NCBI GenBank assembly: GCA_030278955.1 | Contig: JAOANR010000014.1 | Coordinates: 18,168,068 to 18,232,067, forward strand | Direction: 5' to 3' | Source of the DNA: Hygrophila difformis | Taxonomy: Eukaryota > Streptophyta > Magnoliopsida > Lamiales > Acanthaceae | DNA: 64,000 bases | Shown here: positions 11,250 to 22,010 of the stretch, piece after piece | Numbering within the stretch: the stretch's first letter is position 1 | How the letters are laid out: each line of letters starts with the position of its first letter | Translations under genes and position numbers: made by a program | The notes under the pieces: model-generated | Told to the model about the DNA's origin: nothing | Database searches by the model: none | Seen by the model: the letters and a program-made list of their open reading frames with translations, nothing else

Positions 11250-11796
11250 GGAAGAATTGCCATGATTGTACTTTTTCTTTTCCAATTGTCCAAATCCATC
11301 ATTCACTAATTTTTGGTCCAATATAGTCCTCCACCTTTCTTAATTAAATCCAAAAATAGTCCCTTTTTCTATTAACATTCTTAATTACATTAGTTGCCAT
11401 TTTAATCATTTTCTTGCGCATGTCAAAGTCCATGTAATTGATTCCTTAAAATCCGACCCAAATCCAAGTCCAATATGGTAGAAACCCGGCTTGCATCCCA
11501 ACCCCTCGAGAGACCTCTATTTCAACCATCTTGGACATGGATTTGAGTCGGATTTTAAGGAATCAATTACATGGACTTTCACATCCGCAAGAAAAGGATT
11601 GAAAATGACAACTAATGTATTTTTTTTTTTTGATTAGCCAAAGGCCGGAACAACTAATGTAATTAAGAATGTTAATAGAAAAAGGGACTATTTTGAATTT
11701 AATTAAAAAAGGTGAAGGACTATATTGGGCCAAAAATTAGTGAATGATGAATTTGAACAATTGAAAAAGATAAAGGACTATCTTGGCAATTCATAC
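11250..11796. mobile_element. Mutator-type foldback MITE
   Basis: The two halves (about 11250-11490 and 11525-11796) are long inverted repeats, and the element can fold almost completely. The ends are GGAAGAATTGCC and, in reverse complement, GTATGAATTGCC. The 10-bp sequence CAAAAGATTA flanks both sides (11240-11249 and 11797-11806), matching the 9-10-bp target duplications of Mutator-like elements. It has no coding capacity. Transcripts could form long hairpins and feed small-RNA pathways (inference). Confidence 0.82.
11620..11649 (-). mobile_element. Micro-retroinsertion with 12-bp target duplication
   Basis: A 30-bp insert sits in the right arm of the foldback MITE between perfect copies of ACAACTAATGTA (11608-11619 and 11650-11661). 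On the minus strand it reads TCCGGCCTTTGGCTAATC followed by poly(A). The uninterrupted left arm of the MITE shows the empty site. It looks like an extremely 5'-truncated LINE or SINE tail. Confidence 0.8.
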
Positions 11797-11806
11797 CAAA
11801 AGATTA

Positions 11807-12320
11807 CCTTTGATATGTTCATTTATGAATTTGTTAATATATAGATTGTACAACTATAGAAAGATATCACAATTGCTAACCGTCACTCTATACCATGTAT
11901 TATTTCTATATTTAATTTAATTTAAACTTAAAAAACTGATTCAATAAGATAAATAATTAGAAAATACTAAACTATACAAACTATTTGTATAACGATTTTC
12001 AATTTAATATGCAATCAAAGATAATGATTTAAATATTTGGTGACATTGTACTAAAAATTTAATTTTTGAAACAATTTTAACTAAATATTCAATTGATGTG
12101 ACCCTAAATGGGTAACCTATAATAATATATATTATAAATTAAATATTGTATACATAAAATTTTATAATATATAGTATAAAATTTCTTTTCTTTCACAATA
12201 TGTATTTAACAAATAAATGTAATATTATTTTTTCCTGCTATTGTTATGTTAGTTGCTTTATGTATATATGTTCACACAATGTGAATGTCATAATAATTTT
12301 TCATGAAATATATTAATAAC
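11807..12320. other. AT-rich stretch without a gene
   Basis: I see no ORF or RNA gene. Parts of 12170-12310 resemble 12640-12780, so it belongs to the same diverged, probably Helitron-derived, material. Confidence 0.4.
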
Positions 12321-12357
12321 TAATCTGAGCCCGGCGCATCATGCGGGGCTCAGATTA
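12320..12357. repeat. Palindrome containing a Helitron-like end motif
   Basis: TAATCTGAGCCC and GGGCTCAGATTA form inverted arms around CGCATCATGCG. The GCCCGGCGCATC...GCGGG core is the same GC-rich hairpin found at other Helitron 3' ends here, but no CTRR terminus follows, so I treat it as a relic. Confidence 0.55.
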
Positions 12358-12484
12358 ATTAATTTTTTTTAGTGAACAGATTAATTATTAATATATCTAA
12401 TAATAGTTCACCAAAAAAATATATCTAATAATAAATATTATAAATTAAATACTGTATAAATGGAAATTTTACTTTATCCGTATA

Positions 12485-12647
12485 AAATTTATTTTCTTTC
12501 ACAATATATATAAGATTTTACAATTTTTTCTTTGTTTTTTTTTTAGGGAAAAAGAAATTATTTGACAGATGTTGGATAATTTCTTTTTCCCTCAAAAAAA
12601 GAAAAAAATTGTGAAATCTTATATATATTGTGAAAGAAAATAAATTT
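12485..12647. repeat. Long imperfect hairpin (about 75-bp arms)
   Basis: The arm 12485-12560 is repeated inverted at 12576-12647 around a 15-bp loop. Both arms contain TTTCTTTCACAATATATATA or its complement, and a T/A-rich segment beside AGGGAAAAAGAAAT. It is a strong foldback with no target duplication that I could define. Confidence 0.7.
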
Positions 12648-13082
12648 AATAAAATTTTTGTTAGGAGCAAATAAAATCTAATATTATTTTTTGTGTTACT
12701 ACTGTTATGTTACTTATTTTATATCTACATATTCTCACTATAAAAATAATATACTTTTTCATTAAATATACTAATAATTAAAGTAGTGTGATTTTATCCC
12801 CGAAAGAAAGAAAAAAGTTAATATGATATTCAATCGGAAAATTTAATCTATTATCACTTACAACTTTTCCTACATAACATTATAATCTGAGCCCGGCGGG
12901 ATCGCACGGCCAGGTAGTACTAAAGATGCCGAGCTCAATTCAAAGAGGTATTTGTTGGCCTTGAACTAACAATTCATAATATATTTCTTTTAATATCCAT
13001 GGCATTTATAATATTAAAATGCTATTTATTAAAAATAAAATTATTTTTTCAATTAATTTTTCCTTCAGCAATATAATCTAAG

Positions 13083-13113
13083 CCCGGCGCATCGCGCGGG
13101 CGGGTTAGGCTAG
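13083..13113 (+). mobile_element. Helitron 3' terminus
   Basis: A GC-rich hairpin (CCCGGCGCATCGCGCGGG) is followed by CGGGTTAGG and then CTAG at 13110-13113, with T as the next base. A 3' hairpin followed by CTRR and insertion at AT is the Helitron signature. I did not find its 5' end. A similar but degenerate motif lies at about 12890-12920. Confidence 0.6.
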
Positions 13114-14304
13114 TATATAATAACAACATAGTGGAATACACACATAGTTTCCCTCCAACACACCCCTCCCCTCACAATTCAACAAATTTCATACTCTCTC
13201 TCACACATTATAAATATTACAAAAATGCCATTACAAAACATTAAAAAAATCTGGAAATTATCCTTTAAATTCATTATTCGTTTTCCCAATATCAGATTTT
13301 CTTTTCCCATGTTCATTTAATGGCATTCGTATTAATTATTCAGAATTTCCGCCTCAAATCTTAGTATAAATATATGGCCGATTTCATTCATTTTTTCATA
13401 CATATGATAAGTGATTGGGGTCTATTGGTGGGAAGAAGTTTGAGTTGAAAGTTCCAAATCTTCAAGGTAAGTAATTTTCCGAACAGAATGTGTATGGATT
13501 TTTACATATATTTTATTCTTTGTTGTATCAGTGTTTCTTTTATTATGTATGTTGGATGATTTGTTTAATATTTTAATATCTCTGGTGATTCTTATTTTAC
13601 ATGTGCAATGTGTTTTTCTTTTTTCTATTTTTTTTTTGCTATTGCTCACATGCTTTTCTTTTGTTTCAGTGGCCATCTTTGATATCTTGGAGTTGGTATT
13701 CGGCTTTATCTTTGTTCTTAGGTAATGAATTTTGTTCTTTGTCTTCTTTTAATTTTTATTAATTGAAATCATATTTATAAATATTTCATCATCTCATGCA
13801 GCTTATGCTACGATTTTTATGAAGAATGTTGATTGGCTAACCGAACTAACGAAGAATGTCGATTGGCACTAAAGAAGAAGATGTTCATGTTCACAGTTGC
13901 GAGAATCTTATGGAAAAGTTTTCATCATGGAAGTAGCAAAGTACCATAGTGAAGATAGAAAATTAGTAAAAAAAAATGTATGTTTGTTTTTGCAAATCTT
14001 TTATGATAATGTCGTCTATTTTCACAAATCATTTATGATAATATTTGTAATTGTTTTCTTCTAAAAAAAAATAATTGTTTGGTATGTTTTTTTTATTTAT
14101 TGTTATCTTGATATTTTAATAATACATGTTCAGTTAATTGAATTGCGGATTTAAATATATAGTTATCATCTATTATTTTATTTTAATAATAGAAAAAAAT
14201 ATTATCATGCATTTAATATATATCAATATTAATTTAATATGCACGTGATTAATAGAAAATTTTTTAACCAACTATTCCATATCTTGAATAATTATTTTAA
14301 TATG
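13114..14304. other. AT-rich stretch without a gene
   Basis: Short open frames exist (13422-13725, both strands), but they are low-complexity and hydrophobic with no recognisable domain. A possible micro-insertion lies at 14057-14071 between copies of TAATTGTTT. I see nothing else. Confidence 0.4.
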
Positions 14305-14893
14305 TTTTTTTTTTTTTGAGGAATATAATATTTCATAGATAGCATTGACAAAAAGTCTGGTTACAACAAAAGCTTACCCACTACTCCACTACACCATATA
14401 CGAGCCACAAAATATTTTGGCTGCCAAACAACATACTCTCAAAGCATTAAAACAAAGGAACAACACCACCAGTCATCCTGTCGACTCCCATGCGTCCCTG
14501 TGCCCGAGAATAGGTATACCTTTAGAAAAATAGTACTACCACGCGGTGACAGGATCATCAGCCTCAACATGTACAAAACGACTACCACATTCTGCTGCAC
14601 CAGTCCTCCAACATGCAGCAGTCCCCAAGCAGCAGTCCACACTTTTAAATCTCAATTCATCCAATCAGGTTCAGAGCTTTCTCCAGACTTGTACTACGAA
14701 CATCATCTGAATATGAGCACAACTAATTGTATGTGGCACTTCCATCACCTCATCAAGCTAATGGATACAACAAAACTCAGAAAAACATCAGTAGTAATGG
14801 GACTGCTAAGTCAAAGGGCAGTACTCATAGAAGCTTGCTATTAGATCAAATCTTGCCCACATTGATTTCAAAACAGTGCATCGCAACTCTAAA

Positions 14894-15168
14894 GGGGTTA
14901 TGGATAGGTTTTGTAACGGTGGCCAAGGATAAGAGAGAAGGAAGAGGAAAAGGGCAGTCTAGGTTGGGTAAAGGATCTTCCACTGATGGGTCACTCATCA
15001 AACGAGATGCAAAACCAAAACTCAAAAATGGGGTTATGGATAGGTTTTGTAACAGTGGCCAAGGATAAGAGAGGAGGAAGAGGAAAGGGGCAGTCTAGGT
15101 TGGGTAAAAGGATCTTCCACTGATGGGTCACTCATCAATACGAGATGCAAAGCCAAAACTCCAAAATG
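14894..15168. repeat. 136-bp tandem duplication in the LINE 3' UTR
   Basis: Copies at 14894-15029 and 15030-15168 are nearly identical; both start GGGGTTATGGATAGGTTTTG. They differ by a few substitutions and small indels, so the duplication is recent. Confidence 0.9.
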
Positions 15169-15295
15169 CCTAGAAATATAGAAAGAAACAGGTCCCCATA
15201 CTCGAAACAGAGCCTATGAAATATAACAACACTCGGCACTAATTGTTGAGAACACCCCCCTCACAGATCAGAAAACCTCTTATATAAAACTGTTA

Positions 15296-15415
15296 CTCTT
15301 TTTTTTTTTTACAACAGTAATGCATCTCACTCTTTTTTTTTTCTTTTTTCTTTTTTTTTTTTTCTTTTTCGAATTTGATGTCTATCTTTCTCTTTTTTCT
15401 CTTTTTTTTTTTTTT
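15296..15415. repeat. Pyrimidine tract (purine-rich on the LINE strand)
   Basis: This T-rich, C-interrupted tract becomes A-rich and GA-rich in the LINE transcript. The LINE at 40.7-49.2 kb has a comparable purine tract (48180-48285) at a similar distance from its poly(A) end. Confidence 0.6.
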
Positions 15416-16366
15416 ATAGAAACTCAACTATATTAACCGAGGGCGCTCAAAAAAAAAAAAACAAGTCCAACACCCCGCGTGTTTGCATCCTGTAAGGGCA
15501 CTTCCCCACCCAAATCAAAAGAACCCACCCAAACTGCGCAGAAGGATATCAGATAGAATTGTCGAGCCTGAGCCCAGACCACCCCTAGGGCCTATTAAAA
15601 GATATGTGACAACACAAGAAAAACAAGCTGTGATAAAGGAGGAAGAGATGAGTGTGAAACCAGTCTGGAAATTTCCTAGGTAGCAAAAATAGGATTCTAA
15701 GCTGATGTGTAGAGTTGGATAGAAACCAGAAGCAGGAAAATCATGAAGCCCTTTACATGCCGGTGCACTGAATATGAAAAATGCAAGCTCAATATGAAAC
15801 TAGTAGCAAGATCTAGAGTGTCTACCTGATCATCTCAAGGCGAGCATAGAGGCAATCTTCTATCTACCCAAAATATTCAATCTCCATGTGCATTTTGTGA
15901 TCATTCTTCTTCAATGCTGTTTAAAGTAGTGGCAGCTGGCGGTCAGAATTAATTGAGCTACATATCATTGCAACGGTGGCCACAGCTTGTGTCATTTACA
16001 AACATTCATTTTCTCTCAAGGTTGTCTGCGACTTATTTCACTACCATCTACTACTGCCGACTTCCTCATTTGTTTCGCCATTGGAAATTGTTCAGCCCCC
16101 CAACGCTCCAATTGAAACCAAAACGTGCATGTTTTACCTGCAAAAAGAAGAGAAAGAAAGAGGGAGACTGGAGAGAAAAAATGTTAGTCAATCGGAACAT
16201 AATCACTTTTTGCCTCCTCCTTTTATCCTCAAACCATTGCCGCTTTGCCACACCCTCCTATCCCGAACATTGCCATCCTCCTTTTCATATCATTTTTCTT
16301 ATATAATCTTCTCCAGGCACCACAGCCCACCTGGTTAGTGCCATTTCTCCACTTTGCGGCCTCCGT

Positions 16367-19282
16367 CTAGAACCACAATTCAACACCTTCATTGCCAGCA
16401 GCCGCACTCTTTGCCAACTGATCTGCAACATCGTTACGCTCTCGCATTATGTGTTGAAAGGTTACTTTGCCTGCACAATTCAGTATAGCCAGAATCGGGA
16501 CAAGAAGGTAGTGCAGTCTTCTTGGAATGCTTCCCGGATTATTTAGCCATCGCACGACATTAATTGAATCACACTCAAAAGACAACATAGGTAGGGGGAA
16601 TACTTGATCCCTGATAAGAGCCTGACATACACGATTTATAGCGATCAATTCTGCCTCCGTGGAGTCTTTAATACCCGTGTAGTCCGAGAGAATGAAAATG
16701 GTCATCCCATCTTTATCTCTAATAACTCCTCCCACCCCCGCAGGCCCCGGATTTCCAAAAGACGAGCCATCGGTGTTAATCTTCCACCACCCTACCTTAG
16801 GTTTTACCCAAACCAGACCTTGCCTAGGTATCTTCTTACCTGTCCTTATCTGCTGTTTCAGCCCCAAAGGAAAGTTAGGATCGATACATGACATACTTAT
16901 ATCCAAGCTTCCTTGTGAGGCTTTCCACCACCACCCAACCCTCCATTTTGTTTCTTCCAGCGCCTCCCCCGTATTAAATGGCTTTCCTTGAAAAATCGCC
17001 TCATTCCGTTTCTTCCAAATTGTCCAGGTTATGGACATACAAATCAAAGCCCACGCTTCCCTGCTCCCTTTTTTAATGTCAGTATCGACCCACCCTTTAA
17101 TCAAGCTTTTCACATTGCCAGGCAGAACCCAATCAAATCCAAACCACTTAACCCCTTGATACCACAGTTTACTTACACATTTACATTTACAAAACAGATG
17201 ATCAATGGTCTCTTCATAACAGATACACAGCGGGCATGATACACTGGGTACCTGCATGTGAGCTCTATTGACCAGGATTGTCCGAACTGGTAACACCTCA
17301 TGAAGAGCTTTCCATAACAGTAGCTTCACTTTGGACGGACATTTCACTCGCCATACCCATTTCCACAGCTCCTTCTCCTCCGTTTCCTCCATATCTTCAT
17401 TACGATTATAACAAGATCGAGTGGTAAACTTGCCATTCGGTTCCCTCAGCCAGTATACATTATCATTCAAGAATCGATTTAAGACCTGATTATTCAGCAA
17501 CCCCATAAAATTATTCCATATCCCTATCTCCCAGTCAAATAGAACTCTCCGCCATTGAAATTTCCACTCCCATACCACTCCCTTCCAGATGCCGAACTCT
17601 GCCACGTTCCCACCTTTATTCGTAGATAGAGCGTATAACCTGGGGAACATTTCTTCTAATGTTCTTCCTTCCACCACCCAAATGTCCTTCCAAAATTTTG
17701 TCAGCCGACCATCCCCAATCTGAATGCATAATGATCTTGCCATTCCCCTGATTTCCAGTTCATCCCAAGCACCACATATTCTGCCCCATGTAGTTCTGCC
17801 TGTCCTCGATCCTGGCACTAATGGAGATTCGTTATTGTAGTACTTTGCATTAATAACATCCTTCCAAATCGCATTTTCCTTCCCAAAGCGCCATTTCCAC
17901 TTCAGCAATAGTGCTTCATTGATTCTCTGCACATTTCTAATATTCAAACCTCCTTCTTCTTTTTGAAGACAGATTGTATTCCAACTTATAGAGTGAAATT
18001 TTCTTGCCCCATCCCATTCATTCCAGAAAAACCTTCGTTTCATTTGTTCCAGCCGTTCTGCCACTGTTCTTGGTATTTTAAAAATCGACATGAAGTATAT
18101 TGGCAAACTATTGAGTACCGTCCTCAAACAGCACATTCTGCCGGCTTGAGAAAGCAACCTTCCTTTCCACCCCGCTAGTCGCCTTTCCACCCTTTCCAAT
18201 ACCGGTTGCCATATTGCCACTCCATTAATTCTACCTCCCACTGGTATTCCCAAGTACGTCATCGGCCACCTCCCTACTTCACAGCCGAACAGATTTGCTG
18301 CCTCAATTTCCATTTCAGTGCTAACATTAATCCCGAAGAGGCAGCTCTTCCCATAGTTTATTTGAAGACCTGTTGTTAGAGTTAGGCACTTTAATATTCT
18401 CTTGACCGAAAGGACTTGCTGTAGATCTCCCTCACAGAATAGTAACGTATCATCGGCATATTGGAGATGCGTGATGATTGGCCCATTCACTCCTGATGGC
18501 AGCCCAGAAAGTATCCCCAATTCTGATGCTTTTATCATTAAACGGTTCAATACTTCTGATATGATAACAAATAGGTACGGGGAGAGGGGATCACCTTGTC
18601 TCAATCCCTTTTCCAATTTGAAAAATTTAGTCGGCGATCCGTTGATTAGGATGGCTGCCGATGCCTTACACACGCATTCCTTAATCCATGCAATCCATTT
18701 ATCCCCGAAACCCATCACCTCCAGGATGTTGAAAAGGGCAGTCCACGACACATGGTCGTAGGCTTTGGCGAAATCCAATTTAATGATGAAACCCGCCCGA
18801 CCTGCTGCCTGGGAAGACTGGATCACCTCTGAAGCCACTAGCACCCCGTCCAATATTTGGCGGCCTTTGACAAACGCCATTTGAGAGCCGCCTACCACCT
18901 TTTCAATAATAGCTTGCAACCTTCTTGCTAAAACCTTTGTTACGATTTTCTGGATGCTTCCAATCAGCGAAATTGGGCGGAAATCTTTCCATTCAGTTGG
19001 ATCCTCGACCTTAGGAATCAAAGCAATATAGGAACTACCAGAATCTTTCGGCAATTTGCATTCGGCTTCAAGTACTTTAAATACCCCCAACACATCCCCT
19101 CTAAGTATCTCCCAATACCTTTTGAAGAACCCTATATTGAAACCGTCCGGGCCTGGAGCTCTATTTCCATCACAGCTCCATATTGCCAACCGGATTTCCT
19201 CCTCCGAGAAATTCCTACCCAACCAGTCCCTGTCCTCCTCTCGAAGTATTGGCAGCCCAATATTTGAGCATGTGAAAATTTC
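16367..19282 (-). CDS. LINE ORF2 fragment: reverse transcriptase, zf-RVT, RNase H
   Basis: The frame is open from the truncation point (about 19282, reading EIFTCSNIGLPILREEDRDW) to the stop at 16367, about 970 codons. No true ATG starts it. The RT domain has GNRAPGPDGFNIGF, the DFAKAYDHVSW block, the GLRQGDPLSPYLF block and the catalytic LQYADDTLLF. A zinc-binding RT-associated region follows (LWKWVWRVKCPSKVKLLLWK ... CPLC ... DHLFCKCK). The C-terminus is an RNase H domain (KINTDGSSFGNPGPAGVGG, then TEAELIAI and MRERNDVADQLAK). The frame has no stops or frameshifts, so the copy is young, but it cannot act alone because the endonuclease is gone. Confidence 0.9.
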   Translation of the reverse strand, partial: EIFTCSNIGLPILREEDRDWLGRNFSEEEIRLAIWSCDGNRAPGPDGFNIGFFKRYWEILRGDVLGVFKVLEAECKLPKDSGSSYIALIPKVEDPTEWKDFRPISLIGSIQKIVTKVLARRLQAIIEKVVGGSQMAFVKGRQILDGVLVASEVIQSSQAAGRAGFIIKLDFAKAYDHVSWTALFNILEVMGFGDKWIAWIKECVCKASAAILINGSPTKFFKLEKGLRQGDPLSPYLFVIISEVLNRLMIKASELGILSGLPSGVNGPIITHLQYADDTLLFCEGDLQQVLSVKRILKCLTLTTGLQINYGKSCLFGINVSTEMEIEAANLFGCEVGRWPMTYLGIPVGGRINGVAIWQPVLERVERRLAGWKGRLLSQAGRMCCLRTVLNSLPIYFMSIFKIPRTVAERLEQMKRRFFWNEWDGARKFHSISWNTICLQKEEGGLNIRNVQRINEALLLKWKWRFGKENAIWKDVINAKYYNNESPLVPGSRTGRTTWGRICGAWDELEIRGMARSLCIQIGDGRLTKFWKDIWVVEGRTLEEMFPRLYALSTNKGGNVAEFGIWKGVVWEWKFQWRRVLFDWEIGIWNNFMGLLNNQVLNRFLNDNVYWLREPNGKFTTRSCYNRNEDMEETEEKELWKWVWRVKCPSKVKLLLWKALHEVLPVRTILVNRAHMQVPSVSCPLCICYEETIDHLFCKCKCVSKLWYQGVKWFGFDWVLPGNVKSLIKGWVDTDIKKGSREAWALICMSITWTIWKKRNEAIFQGKPFNTGEALEETKWRVGWWWKASQGSLDISMSCIDPNFPLGLKQQIRTGKKIPRQGLVWVKPKVGWWKINTDGSSFGNPGPAGVGGVIRDKDGMTIFILSDYTGIKDSTEAELIAINRVCQALIRDQVFPLPMLSFECDSINVVRWLNNPGSIPRRLHYLLVPILAILNCAGKVTFQHIMRERNDVADQLAKSAAAGNEGVELWF

Positions 19283-20078
19283 CTAAGTGACTAACAATTA
19301 TGACTACCTTTAAATATTTATTCAATGGATGTAATAAAAAATAAAAACTTTTTAAAAAGTTAATAAGATGTTGTAAGTAATAAATCTTCCAAATAATGGA
19401 CTAATGGAGTACATCATAATATGTATCAATTGAATGTTATTAATTGCATCGTAATATGTATACTTAGGGTGGAAAAAATTACCGAAAACTCGGTATACCG
19501 AGCTTACCGTATCGAAAATTACCGAAAAGTGTCAAAATTTAGGTATGCCGAAATTTAGGTATACCGAAATTTAGGTATGCCGAAAAAAACGGTACGGTAA
19601 CGGTATGGAGCATACGGGATTTTCGGTATTTCGGTATGCCGAAATACCGAAACTTTAATTTTTATTTTATTTTAAATTCTCAATATTCTATCATCGGCAT
19701 TTCGGTATTTCGATATTTCGGTATACCGTAATACCATAAACCCCTAAACCCCAACTATTAAAGCCCAACCTACCATCGGCATTTCGGTATAGTTCGGTAT
19801 GCCGATTTATAACGGTATATGTAAACACGTGAAATTTATTCGCCACTAAAATGCGATACGTGTAATTTTTAAATGTTAATTTAATTATTTAGGCATTTTA
19901 AATAAATTAAATGCTTAAAGTAATTAAATATTTATCGGGCTAGTTGGATCGATCAAGCCAAATGGACCGATATTCTGCGAATGTGGACAAGTCCAAATAA
20001 AAGACCCGCATGCAACATGGTTCAATGAACACTATACTGGGCCAAGGTGAACAAGTCGAAAAAGAAGACCCACCAGCC

Positions 20079-20314
20079 CAATGGATATTAAAATGGGCCA
20101 GCCCATCAATGCCGGCCCAATAGATCAATGGACATTAAAATGGGCCAGCCCATCAACACCGGCCCAATAGATCAATGGACATTAAAACGGGCTAGCCCAT
20201 CAACACCGGCCCAATAGATCAATGGATACTCAAAAATGGGCCAACCCATTAACATAGGCCCAATAGACCAATGGACTCAAAATGAGCCGGCCCATCATCA
20301 TATTGGCCCATTGA
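20079..20314 (+). repeat. Five ~47-bp tandem repeats in the LTR U3 region
   Basis: Each unit carries an AATGGACATTAAAATGGGCC-like start and a GGCCCAATAGATC-like end. The first three copies are close and the last two diverged. They lie directly upstream of the TATA box, where LTR enhancer repeats normally sit. Confidence 0.85.
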
Positions 20315-20323
20315 TCAATTTCC

Positions 20324-20333
20324 TCTATAAATA
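20324..20333 (+). promoter_or_regulatory. TATA box of the solo LTR
   Basis: CTATAAATAG lies between the U3 tandem repeats and a C/A-rich leader (CACACCCCTCACTCATAGG). Start of transcription is expected about 30 bp downstream. The promoter may still be usable, since solo LTRs often keep theirs (inference). Confidence 0.6.
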
Positions 20334-21009
20334 GAGGCACACCCCTCACTCATAGGAGACCACACTCTCTCATTCTCAAAACTCTTGCATTTTGAGAATC
20401 CTACAGCAAGGAAGCTCTGCAGAAATTTCAAGAAGTCGGAGAAGAAGCACAAAACTCTTCAACGTCTTCAAGGTTGGAGGAATCAAAGGAGAATCAGAAG
20501 TCGAACCCATATAGTTTGATCTTCATAAATTTCTTTCAAATATTTAAAATTTCTCTGTAATTTGTAGACGATTTTATTGTGAAATTAATAAAAGTATTTT
20601 GCAGTTTCTTTGTCTACGCATTTTTTTTTGCATTTACAGTATATAATGTTTTTCGGTAAGTAAAATTTTCGGTAAAAACCAAAAATTCGGTACGGTATAA
20701 ATTTCGGTATGTAAAATTTTCGGTATTTTTCGGCAAAAACTAAAAATTCGGTACAGTATAATTTTCGGTTTGGTAACGGTATATATTATAGAATACCGAA
20801 ATTTTCGGTATACCGAAAATCAGTATACCGAAATATTCGGTATCGGTATCGGTATGGTTTTTATTCATACCGAAAATTTCGGTACGGTACGGTATCGATA
20901 TCGGTATTTCGGTATACCGATTTTTGACACCCCTATAGTATACTTATACAAGTTACAACATGTTTGACTATTCCATGTGACTTTACAATTCCACATTAAG
21001 TAAATGACA

Positions 21010-22010
21010 CTAATATATTACACTTCATTTTTCGTAGCCTATATTGGTTGTTTCTAAAAAAAAAATTACACAACGATTCCTTATTAAACTCATTTGTAAT
21101 GATTATATATATAAAGATATGATATTTATAATTTAGTTTATTTTATTTCAATATTTAATTATAAATTATGATAAAAATACTTATATTATTTACACCATTT
21201 ATATTTAATATTAATATAATGTTTTATTAACATCTTCCATATTTACGTATTATTTTAAAAAGATCTATTAGTATGTTATTGTTCATGTCTACATTTATAG
21301 TTCTTATTTATTGTATACGGGTATTCAAAATTCATTTATAATAGTCACATCACATTTAATATTCTCTGTGTTCTAAGAGGGATTTTTTTTTTTAAATATC
21401 GGTGTTCTTATATTTAATTTAATTTTTAGCAGTCATTTAGCATTTAATTATCATAAAATTTTCTAAAATAGATTTTCGGGATTCTCTAATCTCTATCATC
21501 GTTATTTTAAAATTAATTTAGTTTAAATGCCACCACATTATATACTTTTTAAGTTAGTCAAATAAATTTGGGAAGACTTAATTATCTTTAATTATATTTA
21601 AATAATATTTTTTACATAATTATGGCTTATATTGATTGAATAACGATGGAATAGTATAAAATTAAATCATTATGCATAAATAGCACTAATGGATTAGACT
21701 TTTATTTTTGTAGCGTATATTGGTTGTTTCTTGAAAAAAAAAAAAAATACTATCACACATTGATTTCTCATTAACCTTTGTAATGAAATATATATATTAA
21801 GATATGATATTGATAGTTTTAGTTTATTTTTATTTTACTATCTAATCATAACTTTTGATTTAAAAAAAATTATATTATTTACACTTATAATATTTTATTG
21901 TTCATGTGCATGTTTATAGTTTTTATTTTGTATAATTTGATTCTAAATTCACTTATAATAATTACACCACAATTAATATTCTCAGTATAATTTGAGTTGC
22001 TTTGAAAATA
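21010..22010. repeat. Diverged tandem duplication (about 675-bp period)
   Basis: The block 21010-21380 recurs at about 21685-22010. Both contain a TATATTGGTTGTTTCT stretch followed by an A-run, then AAGATATGATAT and TTATTGTTCATGT. Many substitutions and indels separate them. There is no coding content. Confidence 0.65.

Larger units (their letters stand above)
14305..19287 (-). mobile_element. 5'-truncated LINE (RT, zf-RVT, RNase H)
   Basis: Read on the minus strand, the element begins about 19283 inside ORF2, continues to the ORF2 stop at 16367, and then has a 2-kb 3' UTR ending CCTC plus poly(A) at 14305-14317. The 3' end resembles those of the LINEs ending at 31658 and 49152 (CTC then poly(A)). 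The endonuclease and ORF1 are missing because of 5' truncation, the usual fate of LINE copies. I found no convincing target duplication. Confidence 0.85.
19820..20638 (+). mobile_element. Solo LTR with 5-bp target duplication
   Basis: The 819-bp unit begins TGTAAA and ends TTTACA, and is flanked by GTATA at 19815-19819 and 20639-20643. It has a TATA box (CTATAAATAG, about 20325), a leader-like stretch downstream, and AATAAA at 20587-20592, so the U3-R-U5 order is plus. No internal domain remains, which fits recombination between two LTRs. The superfamily cannot be told from the LTR alone. Confidence 0.85.
19465..20937. mobile_element. hAT-like non-autonomous element split by a solo LTR
   Basis: The left end TAGGGTGGAAAAAATTACCG and the right end (reverse complement TAGGGGTGTCAAAAATCGGT) form imperfect terminal repeats. 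GTATACTTA is present at both junctions (19458-19466 and 20938-20946), consistent with an 8-9-bp duplication, though the exact edges are off by one or two bases. Both subterminal regions are packed with GGTATACC/TTCGGTAT motifs, typical of transposase-binding clusters. Without the solo LTR it is about 650 bp and non-coding. Confidence 0.65.

Noticed and set aside
12888..12925. Helitron-like 3' end GCCCGGCGGGATCGCACGG
   Set aside because: The hairpin is degraded and the terminus reads GTAC where CTRR is expected, so it is listed only as a relic.
14345..15068. Plus-strand frames of 60-120 codons
   Set aside because: They lie antisense within the LINE 3' UTR, and part comes from a 136-bp tandem repeat.
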